A DNA stretch of 64,000 nucleotides from UBA6059 sp964351595 (GTDB taxonomy: Bacteria > Bacteroidota > Bacteroidia > Cytophagales > Cyclobacteriaceae). Below, piece after piece: positions 46,349 to 55,581 of the stretch (position 1 is its first letter; the number at the start of each line of letters is the position of its first letter). Where the stretch lies: positions 67,555 through 131,554 of the forward strand of contig CAYGOT010000004.1 in the NCBI GenBank assembly GCA_964351595.1, given 5' to 3'. Below the pieces are notes generated by a model. It did no database searches and had not been told where the DNA came from. It was given only the letters and a program-made list of their open reading frames with translations. The translations under genes were made by a program, and so were the position numbers.

Positions 46349-46583
46349 TGAAAGTTTTTCACAATGATGATGTTGAAAATTACTTGGCTAAGAGAAATCT
46401 TAAAAATCGCTTTAAAAGGCAGTGGGTTATATCCAGTCAGGCTACCCAAATATTGTTGACCTCAAGCTCCTGAGACCAAAGCATGAAGGCATGTGGTAAT
46501 TTCGTATCACGAAGAAATATAGAGCACTGGCTTTCAAGGAGGGAAGGGACTTGTATGTATTTGAGGTATCGGATCACCAGTAG
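46348..46583 (+). pseudogene. RelE-type toxin pseudogene (frameshift plus nonsense)
   Basis: The frame begins MKVFHNDDVENYLAKRNLKN, then switches frame in the AAAAGG run near 46415, as if one A of a homopolymer was lost. The restored frame reads KAVGYIQSGYPNIVDLKLLR, then KHEGMW, a TAA at 46497-46499 where homologues have Tyr (MWYF), and continues FRITKKYRALAFKEGRDLYV to VSDHQ and TAG 46583. Two independent lesions make it certain that no full toxin is made. Confidence 0.85.
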
Positions 46584-46650
46584 ATTTCAACTGCCCTTCG
46601 TTAGACGAACAAAACAAAAGGCCGAAAGTGATATAAACGTCCACGAATAA

Positions 46651-47865
46651 ATGCTCAAAAAACTAAAATCCCTTGGCCCAGCCATACTCGTTACCTCCGC
46701 CTTCATCGGTCCGGGCACGGTCACCATCTGTTCTATCACTGGAGCTCAGTTTGGCTTTTCGCTCCTGTGGGCCATGCTCTTTTCTATCATGGCGACCATC
46801 ATCCTGCAGGAGATGTGCGCGCGACTGGGAGTGATTACCCAGAAGGGACTCGGAGAAACTTTACGTGAGCAGTTGACCACTCCTTTCTTAAAATGGTCTG
46901 GGGTTATTCTGGTGGTAAGCGCTATTCTGATAGGTAATGGAGCCTATGAGGCAGGTAATATCAGTGGTGCATCTTTAGGGTTGACTACTGTGCTTTCTGA
47001 TGGCGCAGGGAATCATACCATCTGGGTAGTGGTCATTGGTGTCATTGCCTTGCTATTACTCGCATCTGGCAGCTATCAATGGATAGAGCGTTCCATGATC
47101 GGATTGGTACTCCTTATGAGTGTCGTATTCATTGTCTCGGCTATTGTGGTTGCTCCACCATTAGGACAGCTGCTCAGTGGTTTTATCCCCAGTCTTCCGG
47201 ATCAGAGCACATTGCTCGTCATTGGCCTTATTGGTACTACGGTAGTACCCTACAATCTTTTTCTCCATTCATCTGCTGTTACCGAGCGTTGGAAAGGTGC
47301 CAAAGATCTAGCGGAAGCACGGCTAGACACCTGGGCGTCCATCACCATCGGAGGCCTCATCTCTATCTCCATAGTCATCACCTCTGCCATGGCAGCTATC
47401 AACACCAACGGAGACATATCATCAGCCACTGATCTTGCAAAGCAACTTGAGCCGCTTCTCGGTTCCTGGTCCAAGTACTTTATGGGAGCCGGTCTGTTTG
47501 CCGCTGGCATCTCCTCGTCCATCACAGCACCCCTGGCTGCCGGCTATGCTACTTCAGGTATCCTCGGCATCAAGTCCCATCCATCTGACAGCCGGTTTAA
47601 GTTGATCAGCATTACAGTGCTCCTGGTAGGTATCATTGCTTCGCTCACTGGCTTCAGGCCTATTGAGGTGATTCGCTTTGCGCAAGTAGCCAATGGGCTG
47701 CTGCTTCCGGTTACGGCATTTTTCCTCATATGGATAATGAACAATGCTGACCTGCTGGGACAATACAAAAATTCAAGATCACAGAATATTCTGGGCATCA
47801 CGATTGTAGTGATTACGGTAGTACTGGGGTTAAAAAGTATCTTAACTGTCATGGGCGTCTTATGA
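46651..47865 (+). CDS. Nramp-related carrier of a 5-oxoproline cluster (YcsG-like)
   Basis: 404 residues with about 11 membrane helices of the Nramp fold (LGPAILVTSAFIGPGTVTIC, ARLGVITQKGLGETLRE). The canonical metal-binding motifs are not conserved: TM1 has GPGT where metal transporters have DPGN, and TM6 has VPYNLFLHSS where they have MPH. It overlaps pxpA by four bases. In Bacillus a YcsG Nramp relative sits in the ycsF-kipI-kipA cluster. A role in substrate uptake for 5-oxoproline metabolism is plausible; Mn2+ transport is unlikely. Confidence 0.82.
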   Translation: MLKKLKSLGPAILVTSAFIGPGTVTICSITGAQFGFSLLWAMLFSIMATIILQEMCARLGVITQKGLGETLREQLTTPFLKWSGVILVVSAILIGNGAYEAGNISGASLGLTTVLSDGAGNHTIWVVVIGVIALLLLASGSYQWIERSMIGLVLLMSVVFIVSAIVVAPPLGQLLSGFIPSLPDQSTLLVIGLIGTTVVPYNLFLHSSAVTERWKGAKDLAEARLDTWASITIGGLISISIVITSAMAAINTNGDISSATDLAKQLEPLLGSWSKYFMGAGLFAAGISSSITAPLAAGYATSGILGIKSHPSDSRFKLISITVLLVGIIASLTGFRPIEVIRFAQVANGLLLPVTAFFLIWIMNNADLLGQYKNSRSQNILGITIVVITVVLGLKSILTVMGVL

Positions 47866-48626
47866 AAAGAATAGATCTCAACTGTGACCTGGGTGAAAGC
47901 TACGGCCGCTTCCAGATAGGAAATGACGAGGCGATCATGCCCTATATCACCTCCTGCAACATTGCCTGTGGCTTTCATGGTGGAGACCCCCTCACTATCG
48001 TAAAAACGATCGAACTGGCTGCTGGTCATGGCGTGCAGATTGGAGCGCATCCTTCATTTCCTGACCTTCAGGGGTTTGGACGCAGGGAAATGGTAATGTC
48101 AGCTGAGGAGCTGACTGCCTGTATTAAATATCAGGTAATGGCGGTGAAAGGATTGACTGAAGCAGCAGGTCAAAGACTAAAGCATGTAAAACCGCATGGT
48201 GCCTTGTATAATGCTGCGGCCAAAGATATAGCTATCGCAAAGACGCTTATTTCCACAGTCTTTGCCATAGATCCCGAGCTCGTATTCGTTGGTCCGGCTA
48301 TGAATAAGATGAAAGACTATGCCAGGCAACTTGGTCAAAAGTACGCTTCGGAAGTATTTGCCGATAGGCTATACAATGACGACTTAACCTTAGTGAACCG
48401 GGCACTGCCGGAAGCCATGATCACTGAGGAACAAGAGGCCGAACGGCAGGTAGTACAGATGGCCCTCGACCAAAAGGTGACCACCATCTCAGGGGCTGTG
48501 AAAGCCATCAGCGCTGATACCATATGCCTACACGGCGACCAATCAAGCGCAGTACTTTTCGCAAAGCGAATTTCGGCAGCATTGCTAAAAGAGGGATTGA
48601 CAATTAAGGCTCATGCCGATGATTGA
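47862..48626 (+). CDS. pxpA: 5-oxoprolinase subunit A (LamB/YcsF family)
   Basis: 254 residues with RIDLNCDLGESYGRF, CGFHGGDPLTIVKTI, HPSFPDLQGFGRREM and LKHVKPHGALYN, all typical of LamB/YcsF. Together with the KipI- and KipA-like subunits it forms prokaryotic 5-oxoprolinase, which hydrolyses 5-oxoproline (pyroglutamate) to glutamate with ATP. Start overlaps the Nramp stop (ATGA); the 3' end overlaps pxpB by 14 bp. Confidence 0.92.
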   Translation: MKRIDLNCDLGESYGRFQIGNDEAIMPYITSCNIACGFHGGDPLTIVKTIELAAGHGVQIGAHPSFPDLQGFGRREMVMSAEELTACIKYQVMAVKGLTEAAGQRLKHVKPHGALYNAAAKDIAIAKTLISTVFAIDPELVFVGPAMNKMKDYARQLGQKYASEVFADRLYNDDLTLVNRALPEAMITEEQEAERQVVQMALDQKVTTISGAVKAISADTICLHGDQSSAVLFAKRISAALLKEGLTIKAHADD

Positions 48627-49323
48627 TGCTGATCAGCTAAGCTTTAGTCCTTTGTCCGAGGATTGCCTTCTCGTGAGTTGGCCTTCGGTTATTGATATGA
48701 AGACGATCCAGCAGGTGATGGCACTGGGGATTCATTTAAGCTCCATTGAAAACATAGGTGAATGTGTTCCCGCTTATGCATCTCTAGCCATCTACTTTGA
48801 CGATTCACTATTTGATCATGCCGATCTGGAAAAGCTCGTACTAGATCACCTGGAGGGCGTAGACACTACGGAGAGTCAGATCAGCACCTGGGAGATCCCT
48901 GTGTGCTACGATCCCTCCTTTGGCATTGACCAAAGGAGATTCTTGAATGAAAAGAAAGTGGATTTTGAAGAATTGGTATACCTGCACACCAGTAACTCTT
49001 ACACGGTATTGATGCGGGGATTTCAACCCGGCTTTCTTTACATGGGTGATCTTGATGAGCGCCTACACCTTCCCCGACTGGCAAAGCCAAGACCCAAAGT
49101 GCTTGCCGGCTCGATAGCCATTGCAGATGGACAAACGGGCGTTTATCCTTTAGAAAGTCCTGGTGGGTGGAATATCATCGGCTGCACTCCAAGCCGGATG
49201 CTGGATTTTTCAAGTACTGAAATCATACCGATTCAGCAAGGTGATGTCGTGCGATTCACTGCTGTTGGTTTAGATGATTATCATCAAATGAAATTAACTA
49301 ACGATGGCCCAGGTAGCGTTTAA
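48613..49323 (+). CDS. pxpB: 5-oxoprolinase subunit B (KipI family)
   Basis: 236 residues of the allophanate hydrolase subunit 1/KipI fold: STWEIPVCYDPSFGIDQ, FQPGFLYMGDLDERLHLPR, and PGGWNIIGCTP. Works with PxpA and PxpC. The gene overlaps pxpA and pxpC on both sides, so the operon is tightly coupled. ATG 48619 is an alternative start two codons on. Confidence 0.92.
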   Translation: MPMIDADQLSFSPLSEDCLLVSWPSVIDMKTIQQVMALGIHLSSIENIGECVPAYASLAIYFDDSLFDHADLEKLVLDHLEGVDTTESQISTWEIPVCYDPSFGIDQRRFLNEKKVDFEELVYLHTSNSYTVLMRGFQPGFLYMGDLDERLHLPRLAKPRPKVLAGSIAIADGQTGVYPLESPGGWNIIGCTPSRMLDFSSTEIIPIQQGDVVRFTAVGLDDYHQMKLTNDGPGSV

Positions 49324-50215
49324 GGTGATCCGGCCTGGACAAATGACCACCCTCCAGGATGGCGGCAGGCATGGCTATCGAAGCTATGGCATCCCCACCA
49401 GTGGATTCATGGATGCGCTATCTGCTCAGCAGGCCAACTTTATCGTCGGTAACCCAACCGAAGAAACGCTTATAGAGATGATCCAGGTGGGTGCGACATT
49501 GGAGTTCATGACCTCAGCGACAATAGCACTCACAGGTGCGGATATGGAAGCTCAACTTAATGGGCAGAGAATACGACGATTTGAAGCCATCGAAGTAAAT
49601 CAGGGAGACCTGCTCGAGCTTGGCAAGACTACAAAGCACATGATCGGCTATTTGGCCATTGCTGGTCAATGGGATATTCCAAAAGTTCTAGGCAGTACCT
49701 CTACATTCCTACGTGCCAAAATCGGCGGTATAGATGGCCGGCAACTTCAAAAGGGAGACATCATCAGACTCGAGTGCAAGGCCACAGCTAATACTCAACC
49801 CTTACCCGAGCACCAAATCCGGGCTTTCGCGCCTGGTCGGAAAATAAGGCTCATGGAAACAGCCGAATCCAATCCGGAACTATCCCAATGGCTGGAATCC
49901 ACCGCCTTTACCGTGACCCGTCAATGGGATCGAATGGGTATTCGATTGGCAGGAAACGCACCTTCGATTCAAGCACGACACATACTCTCCTCACCTATCA
50001 CGGTGGGCACTATGCAGCTGCCTCCAGATGGACAGCCTATTATCGTGATGGCCGATGGCCAAACTACCGGCGGCTATCCACGTATCGCAACTGTCATCAA
50101 AGCGGATATTCCCTATTTGGCACAGCAGCAGCCAGACACACCGTTGCACTTCACCTTTGTAAGTACAGCACAAGCCAAACAAACGAATATGTGGACTTTG
50201 CAAACGATTTCATGA
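49304..50215 (+). CDS. pxpC: 5-oxoprolinase subunit C (KipA family)
   Basis: 303 residues of the allophanate hydrolase subunit 2/KipA family: RPGQMTTLQDGGRHGYRSYG, PTSGFMDALSAQQANFIVG, RQWDRMGIRLAG and MADGQTTGGYPRIATVI. Completes the PxpABC complex. Overlaps pxpB by 20 bp. The last gene of this operon; the direct-repeat regulatory region of the next cluster begins 62 bp later. Confidence 0.92.
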   Translation: MAQVAFKVIRPGQMTTLQDGGRHGYRSYGIPTSGFMDALSAQQANFIVGNPTEETLIEMIQVGATLEFMTSATIALTGADMEAQLNGQRIRRFEAIEVNQGDLLELGKTTKHMIGYLAIAGQWDIPKVLGSTSTFLRAKIGGIDGRQLQKGDIIRLECKATANTQPLPEHQIRAFAPGRKIRLMETAESNPELSQWLESTAFTVTRQWDRMGIRLAGNAPSIQARHILSSPITVGTMQLPPDGQPIIVMADGQTTGGYPRIATVIKADIPYLAQQQPDTPLHFTFVSTAQAKQTNMWTLQTIS

Positions 50216-50276
50216 AAATAAACAACTCATTATCAGTGCATTAAGGCTACTTACTTACACATGTATGTAATATCGG

Positions 50277-50313
50277 TTTAACGACGATCCGCGCTAGTTC
50301 AACGACTTTCCGC
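50277..50313 (+). promoter_or_regulatory. Direct-repeat pair, probable LytTR-type binding site (cassette A)
   Basis: TTTAACGACGATCCGC (50277-50292) and TTCAACGACTTTCCGC (50298-50313), starts exactly 21 bp apart. The same TTCAACGACTTT pair with 21-bp spacing precedes cassette B. Two direct repeats two helical turns apart is the geometry of LytTR-family response regulator sites, and such a regulator is encoded at the end of the cluster. Confidence 0.65.
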
Positions 50314-50334
50314 ACTGTCCAAACAGGCCATATA

Positions 50335-50342
50335 TAGGTTTG
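50335..50342 (+). promoter_or_regulatory. Bacteroidota-type -7 promoter element
   Basis: TAGGTTTG fits TAnnTTTG, 37 bp downstream of the start of the second direct repeat. No TTTG at -33 is evident, consistent with an activator-dependent promoter. Confidence 0.55.
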
Positions 50343-50364
50343 CATTCAACTAGCGGAGAATATC

Positions 50365-51891
50365 ATGTTAAACCACCCAAAAGTATTATTTCTATTCTGC
50401 CTCACATTTTGTTTGTCAATTGAGGTATCAGGATCGGAAAAAAGTAAGAACAACAGTAAACCCCATTTCTCATTTAGCGATTCTGCGCATCAGGTCCAAG
50501 GTTTTGTTAACTCTCCTTACCGAGAGAATGGCCCTCTGGTAACGCTCGACGGTCAAACCATGTTCTTCAGCAGATCTCTACATCCTGATAACGTAGGTGG
50601 GGTAAATGATCAGGAAGATATCTGGTATTCTCAATGGAATGAAACTTCAGAAATCTGGGAAGCTGCTGTGCGTTTCCCCTTTTTCAATAATGAATATCCT
50701 AACTTCATCAATTCTGTGGCCATAGACCAAGGCGTGCCTACACTCATTCTTGGTAATGACTATAGCAATCCAAAAAAAATGAAAGCAGGGCTTTCTTACA
50801 GCAGATTGGTAGATGGTCAATGGACAGAACCGATCAAATATGAAATTGAAAACTTCACAAATCACTCGGAGCGCGTTGATTACTTCGTGAGTGAAGATGC
50901 GAGCGTTCTGCTTTTCTCAGGCATGATGGATTATCACGGTCCCGATCGCAACATTTATGTAAGTGAGAAAATCGATGAATCAACATGGTCTGCACCTGTA
51001 GAGCTCAAGGCGGTAAACACTACTGGTGATGATTCAGCACCCTATATGATCGACAATAAATATTTATTCTTCTCTACAGATAGCCTGGGTGGCTATGGCG
51101 GTAAAGACATCTTCGTGATGAAAAGGCTCAGCACAATCGCCTGGGACAAGTGGTCAGAGCCGATCAACCTTGGCCCACAGGTCAATGATGCCAACGACAA
51201 TGTGTATTTCCATTATTCCAAAATGAGAAATAAGGCTTACCTCACCAAGGGTGTGCATGATGATGACATGGATATTGTAGAGATAGATATCTTCCTCGAA
51301 GAAGAAATCTTCGGTCAATTGGAAGGAGAAAATGTCTGTACTGCCAGATCATTCTATCAAAATACTCATGAATCCACCTCTGGAACATTTGCCTCACAAA
51401 AGTGCTTCGACTTTCAAGTGTTGGAACTGAAGGAAGAAGATATCTCTGGTCGAGAATTCATCTGGCATTTTGGAGATGAGCAGATCGGCTATGGTATCTC
51501 CACAGAGCATTGTTACACCCATTCTGGTAAGTACATGGTCAACTTTTCAGTTGTAGAAAATACTACCTATTATCAATTCAACGATGAGTACAATTTTGAA
51601 GTTGATGTGCTGGATGATATTACTCTCGAGCTTACATCTCCCTTTTCGGCCGACTCTACTACGAATCATAAGGCATATTCAGCAAAGCTCTTAAATCTGC
51701 CGAATGACATAGCCAACGTGGCTTACTTCTGGAGTTTCGGTGATGGTAACTACGATTGTGGCTCAATGGTCGAGCACGATTATATATTTGGTGATGCCTT
51801 TGAAGTAAGGGTCACTGCTGTTTTTGAAATGGATGGCCAGACCATTCAACTTACCCAATCAGTTCAAACAAAGGTTAATCCTGCTATATGA
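50365..51891 (+). CDS. Secreted PD40 propeller / PKD protein, cassette A
   Basis: 508 residues with a signal peptide (1-23), a PD40/WD40-like propeller (about 45-320: LDGQTMFFSRSLHPDNVGG, GGYGGKDIFVMKRL, WSEPINLGPQVND) and two PKD domains whose WxFGD cores are WHFGDE (about 366) and WSFGDG (about 455). It is about as long as, and closely related to, the gene at 53087, so the two arose by tandem duplication. It starts 52 bp after the direct-repeat pair and overlaps the next gene by four bases. Likely extracellular or periplasmic sensing or binding; no enzyme motif. Confidence 0.8.
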   Translation: MLNHPKVLFLFCLTFCLSIEVSGSEKSKNNSKPHFSFSDSAHQVQGFVNSPYRENGPLVTLDGQTMFFSRSLHPDNVGGVNDQEDIWYSQWNETSEIWEAAVRFPFFNNEYPNFINSVAIDQGVPTLILGNDYSNPKKMKAGLSYSRLVDGQWTEPIKYEIENFTNHSERVDYFVSEDASVLLFSGMMDYHGPDRNIYVSEKIDESTWSAPVELKAVNTTGDDSAPYMIDNKYLFFSTDSLGGYGGKDIFVMKRLSTIAWDKWSEPINLGPQVNDANDNVYFHYSKMRNKAYLTKGVHDDDMDIVEIDIFLEEEIFGQLEGENVCTARSFYQNTHESTSGTFASQKCFDFQVLELKEEDISGREFIWHFGDEQIGYGISTEHCYTHSGKYMVNFSVVENTTYYQFNDEYNFEVDVLDDITLELTSPFSADSTTNHKAYSAKLLNLPNDIANVAYFWSFGDGNYDCGSMVEHDYIFGDAFEVRVTAVFEMDGQTIQLTQSVQTKVNPAI

Positions 51892-52853
51892 AAAGTGCTA
51901 TTATAATATTCTTGGTTGCAATGACGCTGGTCGTAGTTGATACTAACGGCCAGATGGTTCCGGGACAATTCGAGCAGATTGACTATCTGATCACCTTTGG
52001 CAAAGGCTGCCCTACAAGTTGGGGAGATGACGACCACAGCCAGACATTTTTCTTCATAGTCCCAAAGGCATTTGAACACCCGGTCTACCTCAGGATGTTT
52101 GATCCAGACATTGGCGGTCAACATGATCAGATCAATGGAGAGTTTGACACTAAGATGAAGTACGAAATCTACGGTGGCGTAGGTGCATACAGCGAGCCTG
52201 AGGCTCGTGCAGTTGATCCAATCGGAAACTATAAAAGTGGCACCCTCATAGCCACCAAGACTTTTGGTGAAAGTCAGGAATATGATAATGACTGGTATTC
52301 TTTTGGCCCTTTCAACCCGCTAGAAGGTGAGTTTATTGAAGAACTGGACGGGCACGTCCTCAAGGTGATTGTCGAAGGTGTTCGCGGCAATGATGGTAAC
52401 CTCTATAAATACTTTTTAAGCTCCAGACATGATGCCAATCAGGATGTGGAAGGTGCTAACGCTTTTACCTATGAGTATAGTTTTCGCCTACCGGAAAACG
52501 CAAGACAAATTGTACATCTATATCCCTTCATCGAGCGTAATGTTGTCTCGATCAGGCAACACAACTTCGACCTTGACAATGAAGCTCAAGTTATGCTCTA
52601 CTCTATTTCTAAAAATCGTCATCAGGGCAATATTAGTGGCAATGATATATGGACAGAAAGCCAACATGAAATTGTTGACGAGGAAAAGAACACCACACTG
52701 GATATCCAAATTCTGAAAACCAAGCCTTCAAATAATGATATGGTTGCCTATGTGACCAATCAGTATAATGAAGCTGTTCCATTCTTCTCAAACCCCATAG
52801 GTGGCCCACCAAAATACAAGTACAAAGTAGATGTCAAGCGTAAAAACGACTAG
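51888..52853 (+). CDS. Secreted partner protein of unknown family, cassette A
   Basis: 321 residues, signal peptide ending TNGQ. VPGQFEQIDYLITFGKGCPT, SWGDDDHSQTFFFIVPKAFE and PVYLRMFDPDIGG are conserved with the paralogue at 54613 (nearly the same length, high identity over the whole length, ending GGPPKYKYKVDVK). No T9SS sorting domain, no enzyme motif. It overlaps the PD40/PKD gene by four bases, so the two proteins are probably made in fixed ratio and may interact. Confidence 0.75.
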   Translation: MKSAIIIFLVAMTLVVVDTNGQMVPGQFEQIDYLITFGKGCPTSWGDDDHSQTFFFIVPKAFEHPVYLRMFDPDIGGQHDQINGEFDTKMKYEIYGGVGAYSEPEARAVDPIGNYKSGTLIATKTFGESQEYDNDWYSFGPFNPLEGEFIEELDGHVLKVIVEGVRGNDGNLYKYFLSSRHDANQDVEGANAFTYEYSFRLPENARQIVHLYPFIERNVVSIRQHNFDLDNEAQVMLYSISKNRHQGNISGNDIWTESQHEIVDEEKNTTLDIQILKTKPSNNDMVAYVTNQYNEAVPFFSNPIGGPPKYKYKVDVKRKND

Positions 52854-53086
52854 CTCCAATACTCTTCTGTAAAATACCAATCCCATCAACCGCGATATAA
52901 TTAGGGGTTTCCCTCTTATGAATTTACTTTAATTTAAAATGACTAATTACCTGCATTTCAATTATTTATAATAAATCATGCCGTTACAATTCAAGTTCAA
53001 CGACTTTTTATATCTATTCAACGACTTTTTTCATAAAAACCCTTCTTACTTAACTACATTCATAGTCAACCTAGTGGAAAGATTAT
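52854..53086. promoter_or_regulatory. Promoter region of cassette B
   Basis: TTCAACGACTTT at 52996-53007 and again at 53017-53028, starts exactly 21 bp apart. TACATTCA at 53055-53062 resembles the TAnnTTTG -7 element and lies 38 bp from the start of the second repeat, almost the same as 37 bp in cassette A. The ATG of the gene is at 53087. Confidence 0.6.
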
Positions 53087-54616
53087 ATGTTGACTTGCCG
53101 AAAAACAATGGGCTGGCTATGCCTCATTGTGGGAGGGCTCTATGTCTCAACCTGCAATGCTATCGCTTCCGATACGGATAATTCAAGTTCCAAGCTTGTA
53201 AGTATCGCTGAAACAGCTAAAAAACTTAATCCAAGTATTAATTCACCTTTTCATGAGAATCATCCGATTGTCTCGCTAGATGGTAAGACCATGTTCTTTA
53301 GTAGAGTCGGCCGTGCTGATAATGGTAGAGTGAATGAGACTCATGAAGACATCTGGTTTGCGAATTGGAATCCCAATACAGGTGCTTGGGGTAAAGCGCA
53401 AAAGTTTTACCATTTCAATAATTCTGGAGCTAACATCATTAATTCATTAGCAATCGATAAAGGAACTCATACGATCATATTTGGAAATGACTATGCAAAA
53501 ACCAAAGTGCCCACAGTGGAATTAAGTTACAGCAAGTTTGAGGACAAGAGCTGGACTGAACCCCGCAAGTTTGAGATAGTGACATATAACAGCTACTCTA
53601 AGAATGATGACCATTTTGTAACAGAAGATGGAAAAGTTCTTCTAACGTCGGCAATACTCGAGGCAGGAAAAAATGACAGAAACTTATACATCAGTGAAAG
53701 GGTCACTGAATCAATGTGGTCTACACCAATACCCCTGAAAGGTGTCAATACACTTGGCGATGATGTTGCCCCATACCTATTGAATGGCAAATACCTGTTC
53801 TTCGCTACAGACGGACTTGGAGGATACGGTGGCAAAGACATTTTTGTAGTCAAGCGGCTCAGTGATACCGCCTGGGATCAATGGTCAGAGCCTATCAATC
53901 TCGGACCAAAAGTCAACACTACAGCTGATGACACTTACTTTCACTATTCTAAAATCCGAAATTCTGCCTATCTCATCAGAGGAGGAGAAATTAATCAGGA
54001 TATACTAGAAATCAATCTTCATTTAGAGGAAGAAGTGTTCCATCATTTCGAGGGAGAGATAGCATGTCATGCACGCTACTTTTATCAAAATGAGTTCATC
54101 GCTAAATCAAATATTGCTGAGTCTGGCAGATGCTATGAATTCAGGGTTACGGACATCAATTCCAATGAAGTCCAAGGCATAGATTTCCTATGGGATTTTG
54201 GTGATCACACCGCAGATATCGGCATGCAAGCAAAGCACTGCTATAAAAAAGCCGGTAACTATCATGTTGACTTTTACGCCAAAGATTCGGTGCACACTTA
54301 TGTGTTTAATGATAAGTACTCACTTGACTTGGAAGTACTGGATGATGTAGTGCTTGATGTAACAGCCTATCAGCCAGAAGGAAAGAATTATAAAGCAAGG
54401 GTCTATACTGCCAAATTTGACAATCTGCCCGAGGGCACAAGTGTCGAGTACTACTGGAGTTTCGGAGATGGGGATTATGACTGTGCACCTACGGTCTCTC
54501 ATGAATTCCTGCTTGAGCAGTCTTATCAAGTGCAAGTGACTGCTCTATTTGAATTTGATGGTGAAGCAGTGCAGTTGACAAAGTCGATAGAAGATAATAT
54601 CTCAAGCAATTCATGA
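53087..54616 (+). CDS. Secreted PD40 propeller / PKD protein, cassette B
   Basis: 509 residues, paralogue of the gene at 50365: same signal peptide-propeller-two-PKD build, with GGYGGKDIFVVKRLSDT, WSEPINLGPKVNTTADD, PKD cores WDFGDH (about 368) and WSFGDG (about 456). The strongest similarity is in the propeller. It shares the LytTR-type direct-repeat pair and overlaps the next gene by four bases. Coupled onward, through the partner gene, to the propeller sensor. Confidence 0.8.
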   Translation: MLTCRKTMGWLCLIVGGLYVSTCNAIASDTDNSSSKLVSIAETAKKLNPSINSPFHENHPIVSLDGKTMFFSRVGRADNGRVNETHEDIWFANWNPNTGAWGKAQKFYHFNNSGANIINSLAIDKGTHTIIFGNDYAKTKVPTVELSYSKFEDKSWTEPRKFEIVTYNSYSKNDDHFVTEDGKVLLTSAILEAGKNDRNLYISERVTESMWSTPIPLKGVNTLGDDVAPYLLNGKYLFFATDGLGGYGGKDIFVVKRLSDTAWDQWSEPINLGPKVNTTADDTYFHYSKIRNSAYLIRGGEINQDILEINLHLEEEVFHHFEGEIACHARYFYQNEFIAKSNIAESGRCYEFRVTDINSNEVQGIDFLWDFGDHTADIGMQAKHCYKKAGNYHVDFYAKDSVHTYVFNDKYSLDLEVLDDVVLDVTAYQPEGKNYKARVYTAKFDNLPEGTSVEYYWSFGDGDYDCAPTVSHEFLLEQSYQVQVTALFEFDGEAVQLTKSIEDNISSNS

Positions 54617-55581
54617 TGAAGAAGATTTTCATAGCCTTCGGTCTATACCTGGGTCTGGGCGCCCAAGTGCAGGCTCAGCTCGTACCCGGCGAGTTTGAGC
54701 ATATTGAATACTTAATGACTTTTGGTAAGGAATGCCCAACAGAATGGGGTGACGATGACTTCAGTCAGACTTTCTTTTTTATTATCCCAAAAGCCTTTAC
54801 ACATCCCGTTTACATTAGAGTATATGACCCGGAGGTTGGTGGTAATCATGACGTACTAAACGGCCAATTCAATACCAAAATGAAGTACCAGTTGTACGGC
54901 GGTCCCGGTGCATATAGCAATCCGGATGCCCGAAACATTGACCCGGTAGGCGAGTACAAAAGCGGCAATCTTATTGCCTCCAAGACTTTCGGCAATGATC
55001 CTGAGTATGACGACCAATGGTATTCTTTTGGTCCAATCAATCCTTTGGAAGGTGAATTCGTCGAACAATTTGATGGTCACGTACTAAAACTTATCACCGA
55101 AGGAGTGGTTGGAGATGATGGCAATCTCTACAAACACTTTCTGAGTACGCAGCATAACATTAACAAGGAAGTAGAGGGCGCAAATGCATTTACATTTGAG
55201 TATAGCTTCAGACTTCCTGAGCATACAAAGCAAGTCGTTCATTTGTATCCGTTTATAGAAGAAGATGTTGTTTCTATTATTCAACACAATTTTGACTTGG
55301 ACAATATTGCACATGTGATGCTTTATTCTGTTGCAAAGAACAGGATTACCGCTGGTGAGAGTGGCAATGATGTATGGATTCAAAGCCAACATCAGATCCT
55401 GGATGCGGAAAAGAATACTACCCTGGATGTCCAAATCTTAACAGACGGAGAGGCAGAAAATGATGTAGTGGCTTATATTACCAATCAACACAATGAGGCT
55501 ATTGCCTTTTTTTCAAATCCCATAGGCGGTCCACCCAAATACAAGTACAAAGTGGATGTCAAAAAAACTAAGAATGATTAA
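54613..55581 (+). CDS. Secreted partner protein, cassette B
   Basis: 322 residues, paralogue of 51888: VPGEFEHIEYLMTFGKECPT, EWGDDDFSQTFFFIIPKAFT, ending GGPPKYKYKVDVKKTKND. Signal peptide ends QAQ. The gene overlaps the PD40/PKD gene by four bases and the downstream sensor gene by eight bases (sensor ATG 55574), so all three are cotranslated. Confidence 0.75.
   Translation: MMKKIFIAFGLYLGLGAQVQAQLVPGEFEHIEYLMTFGKECPTEWGDDDFSQTFFFIIPKAFTHPVYIRVYDPEVGGNHDVLNGQFNTKMKYQLYGGPGAYSNPDARNIDPVGEYKSGNLIASKTFGNDPEYDDQWYSFGPINPLEGEFVEQFDGHVLKLITEGVVGDDGNLYKHFLSTQHNINKEVEGANAFTFEYSFRLPEHTKQVVHLYPFIEEDVVSIIQHNFDLDNIAHVMLYSVAKNRITAGESGNDVWIQSQHQILDAEKNTTLDVQILTDGEAENDVVAYITNQHNEAIAFFSNPIGGPPKYKYKVDVKKTKND

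Noticed and set aside
47544..48050. A 168-codon minus-strand frame across the Nramp/pxpA junction
   Set aside because: It overlaps two certain genes in antisense; no family likeness.
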